Source of the DNA: CAWFKW01 sp963816535
GTDB lineage: Bacteria; Bacteroidota; Ignavibacteria; Tepidaquicellales; OLB5
Direction: 5' to 3'
DNA: 64,000 nucleotides
Assembly: GCA_963816535.1 (NCBI GenBank)
Contig: CAWFKW010000003.1
Location: 992,001-1,056,000, forward strand
The notes below the pieces were generated by a model. That model was not told where the DNA came from and ran no database searches. It saw nothing but the letters and a program-made list of their open reading frames with translations. Numbering within the stretch: position 1 is the first letter of the stretch; each line of letters opens with the position of its first letter. Positions 48,438 through 58,491 of this stretch are shown piece after piece. Made by a program: the position numbers and the translations under genes.

Positions 48438-49577
48438 TTATCTAAACGGATTGTGTTTATAGAAATCGGCGAGCTGATGTGAGTTGTCTATTTCTTTCAT
48501 TTCGAGCACGTTGTCGTACAATTTTAGAGCTTCGCTTCTGTTCCCTTTCCTGTCGTTTATCATGCCAATGCCTAATACTGAAAATACCTTGTAGGCGGTT
48601 TCTTTATCTTTATCAAGATCATTGCACAGGTTAACGGTTTGATTGTAAAGGCTGAGCGCGTCGTCATTTCTTCCCAGGTTCAGATAACTGACGGCGAGGT
48701 AGTAATCGGCTTCCTGCCGGGTATATTTTGTATTAAACCCGTTCTGCCCGCTGTCATTTTTGGCAAGAACGTCAAGCCAGGTTGTTACGCTCTCGTTGAA
48801 TTTCCCTTCGCCAACATAACTTCTGCCGAGGTATTTTTCAAAAACGGGATTTTGCGGATACATTTTGAAAAGATCGAGCGCGTACTTCTCAGCCTCCGCA
48901 TAATTTTTTTCATATATCAAATTAACGTGGCATAAAACATATTTTGCCTCAGTCTTGGCAAACTTCGCGTTTTGGGCGCAGTCCTGAAGCTGCTGCAGTC
49001 CAAGCTCTTTGTTGCCCTTCGGGAAAAATATCATAAGCGGCTTAAGGAACGGGAAGCGGTCCCCGGCATAATCGGCGGTATAATTATAGATTCCAACGCC
49101 AAACAGCGCGTCTTTGTTTGAAGGATTTATTTCGTAGCTCCTTTGCAGGAGGCTAAGTCCCTCCTTACCGTCGTTAACCGCGCTGAGCCAGTTCTCGCGC
49201 ATGGAATTCAAAAATCCCCTGTAGCCGATAACGCCGCCCTTTAAGAAGAGAACCCAGTCGTCGTTTTCGTTTGCGTCAAGCTTATCGTCGCATAGCTGGA
49301 TGCATTTATCCACTTTGCTCAGGTACTCATCGTCTTTGGACTGGTCCTGCTTATTAATAAATACCTGCCACCAAAGCGACATCGCCTGAAGAAAATAACC
49401 CGTCGGGTCCTTTGCGTCTTTATCGATAAATGTCTGGAATATTGCGTTGGCAGAATCGAACTTTAGCTGGTAAACATAATCGATACCCTTTGAAATCTGT
49501 TCATCGCGGGATTGCGCTTTTAATCCGGAGGAGAATAATAATAGGATTACAAATAATAATATATTATATATCTTCAT
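48438..49577 (-). CDS. Secreted TPR-repeat protein
   Basis: A 379-residue protein with a signal peptide (KIYNILLFVILLLFSSGLKA, cleaved near QSRDE). The mature part is helical and contains several TPR-like units, for example DYVYQLKFDSANAIFQTF, GEGKFNESVTTWLDVLAKND, YLNLGRNDDALSLYNQ and GNRSEALKLYDNVLEM. Such proteins scaffold complexes in the periplasm; no enzyme domain is seen. Convergent with the PorV-like gene across a terminator. Nothing in the sequence reveals its partner. Confidence 0.8.
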   Translation of the reverse strand: MKIYNILLFVILLLFSSGLKAQSRDEQISKGIDYVYQLKFDSANAIFQTFIDKDAKDPTGYFLQAMSLWWQVFINKQDQSKDDEYLSKVDKCIQLCDDKLDANENDDWVLFLKGGVIGYRGFLNSMRENWLSAVNDGKEGLSLLQRSYEINPSNKDALFGVGIYNYTADYAGDRFPFLKPLMIFFPKGNKELGLQQLQDCAQNAKFAKTEAKYVLCHVNLIYEKNYAEAEKYALDLFKMYPQNPVFEKYLGRSYVGEGKFNESVTTWLDVLAKNDSGQNGFNTKYTRQEADYYLAVSYLNLGRNDDALSLYNQTVNLCNDLDKDKETAYKVFSVLGIGMINDRKGNRSEALKLYDNVLEMKEIDNSHQLADFYKHNPFR

Positions 49578-49679
49578 TATAATTAAAACACATTCAAAAC
49601 TTGTGAACCAGCGAACTGGCGATATGTATTTCTCACAAATTCACAAGTTCACTAATTCGCCAGTTCACAAGTTCACTGG

Positions 49680-50987
49680 CTATCTCCCTATTCCATAGTA
49701 TTTAAACCCGGCCGCCCTGAGCGCTTTTGGATTGTAAATATTCCTTCCGTCAAAGACGACTTTTGTTTTCATAAGTTTTTTCATTTTATCAATATCGATG
49801 CGTCTGAACTCAGTCCATTCGGTAACCAATATCAAGCCGTCGGAATTCTTCAACGCTGAATAATTATTCTTAAACAGCTTCACGCCCCTTAATTTTTTCG
49901 AGTACTGCGCCCGGAAATTATCATTTGCCGCCGGGTCGCAAGCATTTACTTTTGCACCCGCCTGCAGCAGTTTAGCTATAATTGTCAGCGAAGGCGCTTC
50001 CCTCAGGTCGTCTGTCCTGGGTTTGTATGAAAGTCCCCAAACAGTAAAGGTTTTCCCTTTAATATTACCCCTGAAATGTTTCAGAAGCTTATCAACAAGA
50101 ATTGTCTTCTGGCTGATATTGATCTCATCTATAGTCCTTAATATCTTAAAATTATATTTATATTCTTCGGCGGTTTTTATTAGTCCTTTTACATCTTTGG
50201 GGAAACAGCTTCCGCCGTAACCAATGCCCGGGAACAGAAAGCTGTTACCGATACGGGGGTCAGAACCTACGCCAACTCTTACCATGTGTATATCCGCTTT
50301 CACGCGCTCGCTTAAATTAGCCAGCTCGTTCATGAACGAAATTCTTAGCGCCAGCATAGAGTTTGCGGCGTACTTTGTAAGTTCGGATGACCTTTCGTCC
50401 ATTAAGATAAACCTTTCCGAGACTCGCATAAAGCTGCTGTACAGCTCGCGCATAATTTCAGCCGCTTTTTTACTTATTGTGCCAACAACAACTCTATCGG
50501 GCGACATAAAATCCCCCACCGCCGCGCCTTCTTTCAGAAACTCAGGGTTTGACACCACGTCAAACTTCTTTTTTGTGCCGAGTGAAATTATTTTCTTAAT
50601 CTTTGCGCAGGTTCCGACAGGCACTGTGCTTTTGCTCACAATAACCTTATAGCCGTTAATGTGCTTAGCCATTTTTTTGGAAACATCCAGCACGCGCGTA
50701 AGGTCGACTGAGCCGTCTTCGAACGGCGGCGTTGGCAGGCAAAGGAATATTACATCGCTTTGCTGAACTACGTCTTTTAACGACGTCGAGAAGGTAACCC
50801 GGCCCTCATCGATATTTTTCCTAAGAAGCTCGGCAAGCTGGGGTTCATAAATTACCGGGTCGCCGGTCTTAAGCTTCTCTATTTTTTTCTCATCAACATC
50901 CATGCAGATAACGTCGTTTCCGTTTTCAGCAAAGCAAACTCCGGATACAAGTCCAACATAGCCTGTGCCAATAATTCCAAGTTTCAT
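49680..50987 (-). CDS. ugd: UDP-glucose 6-dehydrogenase
   Basis: From ATG 50987 (MKLGIIGTGYVGLVSGVCFA) the protein has 435 residues; an AGGA ribosome binding site lies 8 bases upstream, so the longer frame to 51017 is rejected. Motifs: GTGYVGLVSG NAD loop, VIFLCLPTPP, VSKSTVPVGT, SNPEFLKEGAA and the catalytic GYGGSCFPKDVKGL. It makes UDP-glucuronate for surface polysaccharides. It is distinct from the WbpA-like enzyme at 17900. Single gene flanked by repeat-containing spacers. Confidence 0.95.
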   Translation of the reverse strand: MKLGIIGTGYVGLVSGVCFAENGNDVICMDVDEKKIEKLKTGDPVIYEPQLAELLRKNIDEGRVTFSTSLKDVVQQSDVIFLCLPTPPFEDGSVDLTRVLDVSKKMAKHINGYKVIVSKSTVPVGTCAKIKKIISLGTKKKFDVVSNPEFLKEGAAVGDFMSPDRVVVGTISKKAAEIMRELYSSFMRVSERFILMDERSSELTKYAANSMLALRISFMNELANLSERVKADIHMVRVGVGSDPRIGNSFLFPGIGYGGSCFPKDVKGLIKTAEEYKYNFKILRTIDEINISQKTILVDKLLKHFRGNIKGKTFTVWGLSYKPRTDDLREAPSLTIIAKLLQAGAKVNACDPAANDNFRAQYSKKLRGVKLFKNNYSALKNSDGLILVTEWTEFRRIDIDKMKKLMKTKVVFDGRNIYNPKALRAAGFKYYGIGR

Positions 50988-51147
50988 ATTAAGTCCTGAT
51001 AAAACATTTAGCCACAAAACAAAATATTGATTTGTGGCTATTTAATTTAAAAAATGTAATTGTATTAATAAAGATAACTAACATTGAATATCTGTAATTC
51101 TATAACTCTTCACACATCCGAAAAAACATGTGCCTCGCTGATTTGTC

Positions 51148-51180
51148 TCCCCCTAACAGGGGGTGATGCATAGGGGGTGA
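51148..51180. repeat. CCCCCTAACAGGGGG repeat
   Basis: CTCCCCCTAACAGGGGGTGA followed by ATAGGGGGTGA, the same family as 16699-16717. A CCCGCTTCCGCGGGGAT palindrome lies further at 51279-51295. Nothing else is seen between 51018 and 51304. Confidence 0.75.
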
Positions 51181-51304
51181 ATAATCCAGCTTGTTTCGCG
51201 CCCCCTTGTATTCCCTCATCAACAACGGCGACAATGTTGATTAACAATTCTCAGCGCTCCTTTACAATCAACAAGATGCCCGCTTCCGCGGGGATAAACT
51301 CTTA

Positions 51305-52387
51305 TCAATACTCCTCAAACATCTTGCCCCACTCGGTAGTCTTTTTCCACTTGGTGAAGACTCTTTTATCCAACAAAGGCCAGCGGTAAAAATCGTGGTA
51401 AGTCTCCGAGCCGAGTATAAACAAATTCACAAGCGGCGTACGGAAAAAGAAATTCTGCATAGCCTTCAGCGGACTGAACCACAACAGATCGCCTGCACGG
51501 CTGGCGAGGTTATCGCCGACGTGGAAGCCCCAGCTCTCGTTTGAAATATCATGCCCTACAATTTCTATATCTTTCACTTCGCCGCAGCCGAGGCCCTGGT
51601 TATGCGCGACGTTTATATATTCAAGCGACATCGGGTCAAAGCCCATCATCTTTGCAGATACTGCATCGATGGCAACCTGATCGGCGCTGGCGAGAATAAT
51701 ATTCTTTATTTCCGGGTACATTGTTCTTGGACCCGGCCCGTTGCCCGCCGTTGTGCCGTCCATAACCGCAAATATTCCGGAATGAATTTCTTTCTGTATC
51801 GCAAGCAGATCGACCAGCGTCTTATGGATCCATGAATGCGTGTAATGCCTTCTGGTATTGAGCAATCCGCCGAACGCGTTTTTCATCGCGCCTGTGGTTG
51901 TAGTATATATATGACATTTAACCGTTGGCAGATGGATAATATTTTTCCCGAAGAAATAATCAGGTATCGTAATCCCTTGAGGATAAATCATATCCAGTAC
52001 GTTCATCTTTGCTTTGGGTTTGTAGTTTACCCACTTCATGTCCTCATCTTTGAAATTAAAAAGCACAGGTATGTTATACTTTTTAAAAATGGGGACATAT
52101 TTATTCAAGTCTTCGCCTTTAAAAGCGTTGGTAACAACAGTTTTATTCTGAACGCAGACTATATCGTTATAGTTATGCTTCTTCAATCCCATTATAGTAG
52201 CTTCAAGCTGCCATGGAGTAGTATTGGCGCCCGGGAACGGAAAATGCCACGAGATATTATCTTTAAGTATGGTTGTCGCCTTAACATCCAAATAATTCTG
52301 GAAATCAGCCATTTCCATCAGCTTCACATAATCATCCAGAACGGTTGCCGGCGTAGTTTTAAGAACCGCTACTTTAGATTTAGCCAT
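51305..52387 (-). CDS. DUF362 domain protein
   Basis: A 360-residue cytoplasmic protein. DUF362 features: SKVAVLKTTPATVLDDYVKL at the N-terminus, KDNISWHFPFPGANTTPWQL, HLPTVKCHIYTTTTGAMKNA and FGGLLNTRRHYTH, then VMDGTTAGNGPGPR and ILASADQVAIDAVSAKMMGF. The function of the family is unknown; some members are Fe-S proteins, but no ferredoxin motif is present here. It lies 12 bases after the flippase-like gene in the LolA group. Confidence 0.85.
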   Translation of the reverse strand: MAKSKVAVLKTTPATVLDDYVKLMEMADFQNYLDVKATTILKDNISWHFPFPGANTTPWQLEATIMGLKKHNYNDIVCVQNKTVVTNAFKGEDLNKYVPIFKKYNIPVLFNFKDEDMKWVNYKPKAKMNVLDMIYPQGITIPDYFFGKNIIHLPTVKCHIYTTTTGAMKNAFGGLLNTRRHYTHSWIHKTLVDLLAIQKEIHSGIFAVMDGTTAGNGPGPRTMYPEIKNIILASADQVAIDAVSAKMMGFDPMSLEYINVAHNQGLGCGEVKDIEIVGHDISNESWGFHVGDNLASRAGDLLWFSPLKAMQNFFFRTPLVNLFILGSETYHDFYRWPLLDKRVFTKWKKTTEWGKMFEEY

Positions 52388-52399
52388 AAATTACAGTTT

Positions 52400-53428
52400 T
52401 TACCTTGTTCCTTCCTTAATTTCAGAAAATTTATATTGCGACGTTATAAAATAATACAAACCTGCAACCAAAAAAAGTAAAAAAGCCATGGCGTGGGTCG
52501 CTGTTGCATAACCCAGCGCTTTTGGTTCGCCAACTGAAAATATTGAAACCAATGTTACCTTGCAAATCCAATGGTACGGTCCCGTTGCGGCAGGCACAGG
52601 AATAAACATTGCAACGTTAACCAAGACAAGCAATAAGTTCGCATCCCACAACCCTTTTGCGAGATTTCCTGAACCCGTCAATATATCAAACGAATAAAAC
52701 GGTATATAAGTGCTGAATATATAAATTATCCATATAAGTACGGAATAAAACGCTATTTTCAAAAGCAGGTCGGGCTTGCGGAGAATAACAAAACCGTTAA
52801 CAAGCGAAGTGAACATCTTATCGACTTTAACATGAAGCTTCTCAGGCAGAAACTTTGTAAAGAACTTTACCATCTTTAAGCTGGCTTCCGTTTTAAACAT
52901 AGTAAAGATTATCCAGATCGTAAGAAGAACAGTAAGAACCGCAAGAGCAATAATAGCGGAGCCAATGCCCGGTATTGCTGCAGAAATACTCCCCCTGAAA
53001 AATATGAGAGCAAAGCTGAACATTATAAGAAATGAAAGAGTATCTATAATTCTTTCTATTATTATTGTTGCGAAGGCGGAAGTTCTTGAAATCCCTTCAT
53101 GCTGCCCCAGCAGATACGGCCTTACAACTTCGCCTGAACGCGGGATGAGGTTATTGACCATGTAACCGATAACTGTGGTAGAAAATAAACTTTTGAAAGG
53201 AATGTTTGGCTTAATAGGATCGAGCATAATTCCCCAGCGTATGCAGCGGATAATTGTAGCTCCGTATATACCCAACACGCCGCCGATAAAAACATACAGG
53301 TAGTTGGTGGTTTCAAGTATATCTTTCAGTTCTTTGAAATTAACGTTCCTGAACGCAAGGTACAGGAAAAGCGCAAGCAGCAGCGTGCTTACAACGATAT
53401 TGATCTTTTTCCCGCGGCTTAACTGCAC
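52400..53428 (-). CDS. Flippase-like / lysylphosphatidylglycerol synthase transmembrane family protein
   Basis: A 342-residue polytopic protein with about eight helices. NVNFKELKDILETTNYLYVF, IRCIRWGIMLDP, TVIGYMVNNLIPRSGEVVRP and the ATIIIERIIDTLSF segment are the LPG_synthase_TM/AglD-like signatures; VAMFIPVPAATGPYHWI is the late conserved loop. Members are thought to move or modify lipids and polyprenyl-linked glycans. It starts with GTG sharing one base with the LolA stop (TAGTG), implying coupling to LolA, so it may act on envelope lipids. Confidence 0.85.
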   Translation of the reverse strand: MQLSRGKKINIVVSTLLLALFLYLAFRNVNFKELKDILETTNYLYVFIGGVLGIYGATIIRCIRWGIMLDPIKPNIPFKSLFSTTVIGYMVNNLIPRSGEVVRPYLLGQHEGISRTSAFATIIIERIIDTLSFLIMFSFALIFFRGSISAAIPGIGSAIIALAVLTVLLTIWIIFTMFKTEASLKMVKFFTKFLPEKLHVKVDKMFTSLVNGFVILRKPDLLLKIAFYSVLIWIIYIFSTYIPFYSFDILTGSGNLAKGLWDANLLLVLVNVAMFIPVPAATGPYHWICKVTLVSIFSVGEPKALGYATATHAMAFLLFLVAGLYYFITSQYKFSEIKEGTR

Positions 53429-54081
53429 TATCTCATATCAATAACTTCTGTCCCCTCCGGCGGAGTGAAAGTGAACTTGGAGGCGCTCAGCCCTGCGTTA
53501 AGCTGAACGTTTTTTATCGAGTATGTGGACGTGGATTCGTCCGTTACTATATATATCTTCTTTATTATCCAGTCGTCTTTGCCGACCCATAGCTTAGCAG
53601 ATTTAACATATCCTGCTTCGCGCGGCCTTAGAGTTAACACATATACGTCGGCGCCGGCAAGCTGTTCGGTCCCCTGTAAATCGGAGTAGAAATTTTCGGG
53701 GTACTGGAAAAGATATTTGTTGGGCGAAAATGAATTGCCCGATTCCTTGTAATAATCTATTATGACCTGTTTCTTGTTTGCGTTGTATGACCATGACGTG
53801 CTGCCATCGGTTACAATTGTCATCGAGCCTGTTTCGATGCGGTATTTTTTTTCTTTTTTTATGTAAAGCGTCCCTGACGACGTCACGGTTTTGCCTTTCC
53901 CGTATTTGACGCTTTGCGTAAAAGAAGCTTTTGCGTCGGTAATATCTTTATAAACGTTTTGCACGTTTTGGATGATATCCTGCGCTGTAATATCGCCCTG
54001 CGCAAATCCGCTCTTAACAGAAAAGAACATCACCGCTAAAAGCGCGACTAAAATCAGATTTTTCATATTTTTATATAACAT
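53428..54081 (-). CDS. lolA: Outer membrane lipoprotein carrier LolA
   Basis: A 217-residue protein. After an N-terminal signal peptide (MKNLILVALLAVMFFSVKSG, start probably ATG 54066) come the LolA features: VYKDITDAKASFTQSVKYGK, SSGTLYIKKEKKYRIETGSM, VTDGSTSWSYNANKKQVIID and WVGKDDWIIKKIYIVTDEST, an open barrel that carries lipoproteins across the periplasm. It is first in a three-gene group with a flippase-like protein and DUF362. An array of five 9-bp repeats (54129-54173) lies just upstream. Confidence 0.88.
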   Translation of the reverse strand: MLYKNMKNLILVALLAVMFFSVKSGFAQGDITAQDIIQNVQNVYKDITDAKASFTQSVKYGKGKTVTSSGTLYIKKEKKYRIETGSMTIVTDGSTSWSYNANKKQVIIDYYKESGNSFSPNKYLFQYPENFYSDLQGTEQLAGADVYVLTLRPREAGYVKSAKLWVGKDDWIIKKIYIVTDESTSTYSIKNVQLNAGLSASKFTFTPPEGTEVIDMR

Positions 54082-54128
54082 ATTAATAAAATTAAGGTAT
54101 TTTTCATTATAATTCTATACAAATACAT

Positions 54129-54173
54129 ATTCATCAGATTCATCAGATTCATCAGGTTCATCAAATTCATCAG
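54129..54173. repeat. Tandem 9-bp repeat (ATTCATCAG x5)
   Basis: Five contiguous units ATTCATCAG, ATTCATCAG, ATTCATCAG, GTTCATCAA, ATTCATCAG. It lies 48 bases upstream of lolA. Beyond it the stretch 54174-54627 contains no convincing gene; a 42-codon frame from GTG 54476 is noted but not accepted. Confidence 0.9.
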
Positions 54174-54627
54174 ATTAGAGATTACAGATTTATCTAGCCT
54201 TTCAGATCAATTTGTAGACAATTCAACCAACATCAGCGTGGAAAACCGTCGATTGAACACCGTTTAGTATCGATTTATTCAGCTATTGCGCTGGTCAATC
54301 ATCAATAAAACAATTACTTAATTAAAAAAATTAATCCCATTCCGTGCGATACAGTCAGATTCATTCGTGGAAAGTATCATTTCTTGCAATTCTGTTCCTT
54401 AAATCAATTATTTGTTTTATCATTTCGCATCTTCAAAATGAAAATTCTCACATTTAATTGACAAAAGGTAAACTCGTGAACAGAAACCAAAGAACGCGCG
54501 CTATTGCTTATTGTTTAGCGCAATATTCAATACTAATACTTATGTATTATATAAGAAAGGCAAAAACGGAGGGACAGGTTAGGAAGAATTTGGCCTGTAT
54601 TTGACAAAGGACTAATTGAAATTTCTA

Positions 54628-57186
54628 TCAAACTCGCACTTCGGCTCTAATTCTCGTTCTAATTTCATCATAAATATTTATATCAATCTCATCTTTTACT
54701 TCGATCGTAGCAATAAAAGCATATTTAATAGATTCTGTTAATTTGCCAGCGTCTTCTCTACAATTAACTTTGATGTTCAAATCCGAATTTCTTTCAAAGG
54801 AAACAGCACGAGAACCTTCATATATTTCATGCTGAACGGTTCCTCTTTGAGTTTGTTGCCATTGAGATTCTATTCTGTTCAACTTTAAAATGTCATCAGG
54901 TTTTTCAAACCACAGAGCCGCTTTCCGATATTTGTTGTGATTCATGTTAACCGGAGAATTCCACGCTAAAGTCAAGGTCAACCTTTTCCAACAATCTATC
55001 CCATTCAAGCTATTTGGCAATGGTAAAACATAACTGTGCGCTTCATCTTTTCGTAATTCATCTGTTCCAATCAATGTTGTCCTGTAAGCTTCGCAATTAA
55101 ATAATCTATTTACATTGACAAATCCATATCCAAAGAAACAAGAAATAATTTCTTTTACTTTATCAATATCATATCGACCAGAAAGTACTTCCTCTAATAT
55201 CACATGAGCATCTGCCCAGCTTGCTCCATGAACCATAAGTGCCTTTAATAAAATATGGAATATTTCACTTTGTAAACTAATATATCCATCCAAACTGCCT
55301 AATTCAATCAACTCTTCATATAACTGACATGCTAGTCTTGTGGCATTAGCAGTTGCATTACTCGTGCCGGTTGTACTTCTATACGAATTCAAACTACCTG
55401 CGAGACCAGGGCACGCAACTTTTTGGCCTAATGGCATTGACCTAGATATCTGCAATGTTGCATTAGCATGAGTATTACCTAAACGTTCTCGCAATAATTG
55501 GCGGCCACCAGGCATTAGTAAATCTGGCTTTACGCTTCTTCTGAATCCGAAACCGTTTCTATTAATAGGGCTAGGAATCAGATTGCTTTGATAAACGTTT
55601 ATTAAGCCATCTATATGAGCTATTGATGAATAGTCAAAATGCGAAGCACCAACAGAAATAGCATTAATGGATTCTGAAGGTGAAAGGATTCTTCTATTTC
55701 TGAAATTATTAAATATACTTTTCTGAACCTCCCTTTCCAAATCAGCTGGAGAAAGAGAATTCAATTCATTTCGAGGAAGATCCAAGATAATATCGTCTGA
55801 ACAGTTCCCGATAGAGACAATAAACAACACACTATATTTGACGGTTAACCAATCAAGTAATCTTGCCCAAGGGCTGACAGACAAATTGAAAGCTTTTGAT
55901 AAATCCGCTACAGACAAATTAATAATTTTGACAGTCGGTGCAATGGCTTCATTTTCACCGTCCCTTTCGAACATACGTTTTAAAGCCCGATGAACTAAGT
56001 CAATTGGCAGACAATCCCGGGGTATAATCTCTTCCTTTGGATTATTTGAGGAAAACTGATTTGGTTTTAATATTGGTCTTACATATATTTTGTTCTTAAG
56101 TAATTTTGAATTTGCTTCATTAAGATCACCATACAATATCAACGATGCCATTGCAGTTCCATGAATCCTAGAGGTGGCTTCATAATCTTCTTCGAAACTG
56201 TCAGGGTCATCGACAATTAAATGTTCCGCCAACATTTGATGATTCTGCAATGGAATACCATCTAATAGAGCGGCAATTGGTAAGTTTTCGCTAGCATGAG
56301 TTGTTGTCATTACTATGTTTTCTTCCACGGGTTCTTGCTCATTAACACCAACTATTACCTGTCCGACTGGTCTAAAAAACATAATTTGATCAAACTGAAG
56401 TAATTCAACGTCAGAATTGCCTGTTAAGTCGTCAAAACATGTGATAGGTGCTTCAACCAAAATTGCAGAATAGCAAATTTCTTCAATTGTACATTCGCTT
56501 ATTACTCTTCCGCTATATTCATCTAGTAACGATCTGATTTGTTCAATTACTCTATTTCTAATATTGGAATCTTTTCTAAACCACAATTCCACTTCAAACT
56601 TAATTTGTTCTAAGTGATTTTCTCTACTTTCTTGTAACAATTTTTCGAAGCCAGTTTCTCTCAATCTATCTTCTAAATTCCAAAATCTAATGTCCCTTAA
56701 TTGCGTGAAAAGAAGTTTCCATCGCCCCATCCCCCATTCAAAATCTCTTCCTTGTTTATACCTATTCCATAAACTTACCATTTGTCGCATTGCCTGCTGA
56801 TTTGTCATAATCATATATAATCTACCCCCCAAAGGTTTCTCTCTGTCACTTATATCCTGAAAATATTCATCGGGTTCTATATAATCTTCTTCAAACTCCG
56901 CCAACCATTCCATCTCTGGAATCTTTTTAATAACGTTAAAAAATTCAGTAATAGTGCCTACAATTTCCAATACAAGCACCATTTCAGGAACAAAACCCTC
57001 CATGTTTTGTTGAATAAATAGTCGTTTATGTTCAAAAGATTCTTGTAATTGCGTTAGTTTAGGTTGGATTCTTGCCTTTTGGGCTGAAAGAGAAGGGAAT
57101 TTATAATTACCTGGACCGCCACCCTTTTTACTTCTATGACTAACTTCCGAAGATCGAGAAAATATTAATAGGGGTTTATCTGGCAT
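54628..57186 (-). CDS. S8 subtilisin-like protease of an AAA-subtilase pair
   Basis: An 852-residue protein with no signal peptide. Catalytic residues: Asp in IAALLDGIPLQNH (D309), His in SRIHGTAMASLILYG (H342), oxyanion Asn in IVSIGNCSDD (N461) and Ser in STTGTSNATANATR (S609). Residues 1-290 form a family-specific N-terminal region starting with a GGGPGNYKFPSLSAQKAR basic segment; residues 700-852 form a strand-rich C-terminal domain. Being cytoplasmic and 6 bases downstream of an AAA ATPase, it is probably gated or activated by that ATPase. Such pairs occur in variable genome islands; a defence or conflict function is inferred. AT-rich compared with neighbours. Confidence 0.88.
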   Translation of the reverse strand: MPDKPLLIFSRSSEVSHRSKKGGGPGNYKFPSLSAQKARIQPKLTQLQESFEHKRLFIQQNMEGFVPEMVLVLEIVGTITEFFNVIKKIPEMEWLAEFEEDYIEPDEYFQDISDREKPLGGRLYMIMTNQQAMRQMVSLWNRYKQGRDFEWGMGRWKLLFTQLRDIRFWNLEDRLRETGFEKLLQESRENHLEQIKFEVELWFRKDSNIRNRVIEQIRSLLDEYSGRVISECTIEEICYSAILVEAPITCFDDLTGNSDVELLQFDQIMFFRPVGQVIVGVNEQEPVEENIVMTTTHASENLPIAALLDGIPLQNHQMLAEHLIVDDPDSFEEDYEATSRIHGTAMASLILYGDLNEANSKLLKNKIYVRPILKPNQFSSNNPKEEIIPRDCLPIDLVHRALKRMFERDGENEAIAPTVKIINLSVADLSKAFNLSVSPWARLLDWLTVKYSVLFIVSIGNCSDDIILDLPRNELNSLSPADLEREVQKSIFNNFRNRRILSPSESINAISVGASHFDYSSIAHIDGLINVYQSNLIPSPINRNGFGFRRSVKPDLLMPGGRQLLRERLGNTHANATLQISRSMPLGQKVACPGLAGSLNSYRSTTGTSNATANATRLACQLYEELIELGSLDGYISLQSEIFHILLKALMVHGASWADAHVILEEVLSGRYDIDKVKEIISCFFGYGFVNVNRLFNCEAYRTTLIGTDELRKDEAHSYVLPLPNSLNGIDCWKRLTLTLAWNSPVNMNHNKYRKAALWFEKPDDILKLNRIESQWQQTQRGTVQHEIYEGSRAVSFERNSDLNIKVNCREDAGKLTESIKYAFIATIEVKDEIDINIYDEIRTRIRAEVRV

Positions 57187-57192
57187 AAGCTA

Positions 57193-58146
57193 TTATTTCT
57201 TATTCGCGAATTTCAAATTTTGTCTAACCATTTCTTTAATATTTCCTTGAAAAGAGGTCAAGATAAAACTTCGCAAAACATTTAGGCAAAATTCTTCAAT
57301 CTCTGAGAAACTTAGACCTAATAGTTTTTGTCCTATATAATTATCCGAAAAACCAAAATTTTGATTAACTTTATCCCTGAACTTGCTTAAATAAATCTCT
57401 ACTTCCTTTAAGTTCGGTTTTGGCAGATCTATCTTTATTTGAAATCTTCTCCACACTGCTCTATCTAACAATTCAGGGTGATTTGTTGCAACAACAATTA
57501 GTGTATAACTGGGTAACTTATCAATTTGAAGAAGTAATGAACTCACCACTCTTTTAATTTCTCCCGTTTCGTGTGTATCACCCCTTTCTTTTCCTATAGT
57601 ATCAAATTCATCAAAAAATAATAAACACCTTTGCGTTCTAATATTATCAAACAAATATTTCAATCTGGTGGAAGTTTCTCCAAGAAAACTTGTAATTATA
57701 CCTTCATATCTGACTACAATAAAAGGAATCATTAATTTCTCGGCGAGTGCCTCGGCCAAGCTAGTTTTTCCGTTCCCTGGCGGTCCGGTAAAAATTATTC
57801 TATGTCGAGGTTCTAGGTTATACGATCTCAATAGATCAGCTCTGTTATGCTCTTCTATTAACTCAAAGCAAGTTTTAATAATGTTACTATTCAGAACTAG
57901 ATCATCAAATGATTTTGTAGGTACTTTTTCATAAATAAAATTTTCGATTCTATCATTATTGCTTCTCGAGGAATACGAGTTACCATTTGTGGAATCCTTA
58001 AGTAATTCTTTTAATTGATTCGCAAAAACAAAATGTTTTTTGTTCTGCTCTTCAGCAACAATTGCTTCGACTGTCTTTTGGAGTAGTTCCTTATCTCCTT
58101 TTTTGCCTGCCTGAATTAATCTTAATAATAAGTCTGCTCTTGCCAT
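57193..58146 (-). CDS. AAA+ ATPase partner of the subtilase
   Basis: A 317-residue classical AAA ATPase. After an N-terminal helical domain (ADLLLRLIQAGKKGDKELL, residues 1-75) come Walker A TGPPGNGKTS (120-129), Walker B CLLFFDEFD (174-182), sensor 1 VVATNHPELLDRAV with Asn 222 and an arginine finger region RAVWRRF. It has the Vps4/FtsH/spastin-like core without its own protease. It precedes the subtilase by 6 bases, so both are made from one transcript. It could unfold or deliver targets to the protease; nothing identifies the trigger. Confidence 0.9.
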   Translation of the reverse strand: MARADLLLRLIQAGKKGDKELLQKTVEAIVAEEQNKKHFVFANQLKELLKDSTNGNSYSSRSNNDRIENFIYEKVPTKSFDDLVLNSNIIKTCFELIEEHNRADLLRSYNLEPRHRIIFTGPPGNGKTSLAEALAEKLMIPFIVVRYEGIITSFLGETSTRLKYLFDNIRTQRCLLFFDEFDTIGKERGDTHETGEIKRVVSSLLLQIDKLPSYTLIVVATNHPELLDRAVWRRFQIKIDLPKPNLKEVEIYLSKFRDKVNQNFGFSDNYIGQKLLGLSFSEIEEFCLNVLRSFILTSFQGNIKEMVRQNLKFANKK

Positions 58147-58491
58147 TAAAATGATAATTTGTATTTAATTTAATAATTGAATTTTATTATTAATAGCTAT
58201 TTCCGAAAGCTAAATTTCATTAGATTAATTATCAGTTATGAGAAAAAATGATGACAAAATAAATAGAATATTTAATAATGATAAAATAATGCTAAATCTA
58301 AGCTATATTAATCACTTATTTGTATCATTCAATGATATTTTTTTAGAGATAGTTTTTTAATTTGACACTGAAAGTCCGTAGTTAAGTCGTAGCACGAGAA
58401 GCGCTAAATCGGGCATTTCAGCGATTCCAATAGCAAACAATCTCCATCCGCTTGAATCAAACCTTGGAATTAAAAAGATTATATTTTTGTA

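Noticed and set aside
54129..54173. Iteron-like array as a replication origin
   Set aside because: No rep, dnaA or partition gene lies nearby and the repeats do not resemble DnaA boxes.
54476..54604. A 42-codon frame from GTG with a hydrophobic stretch (YSILILMYYI)
   Set aside because: An AAAAGG precedes the GTG, but there is no homology signal or supporting context; it may be chance.
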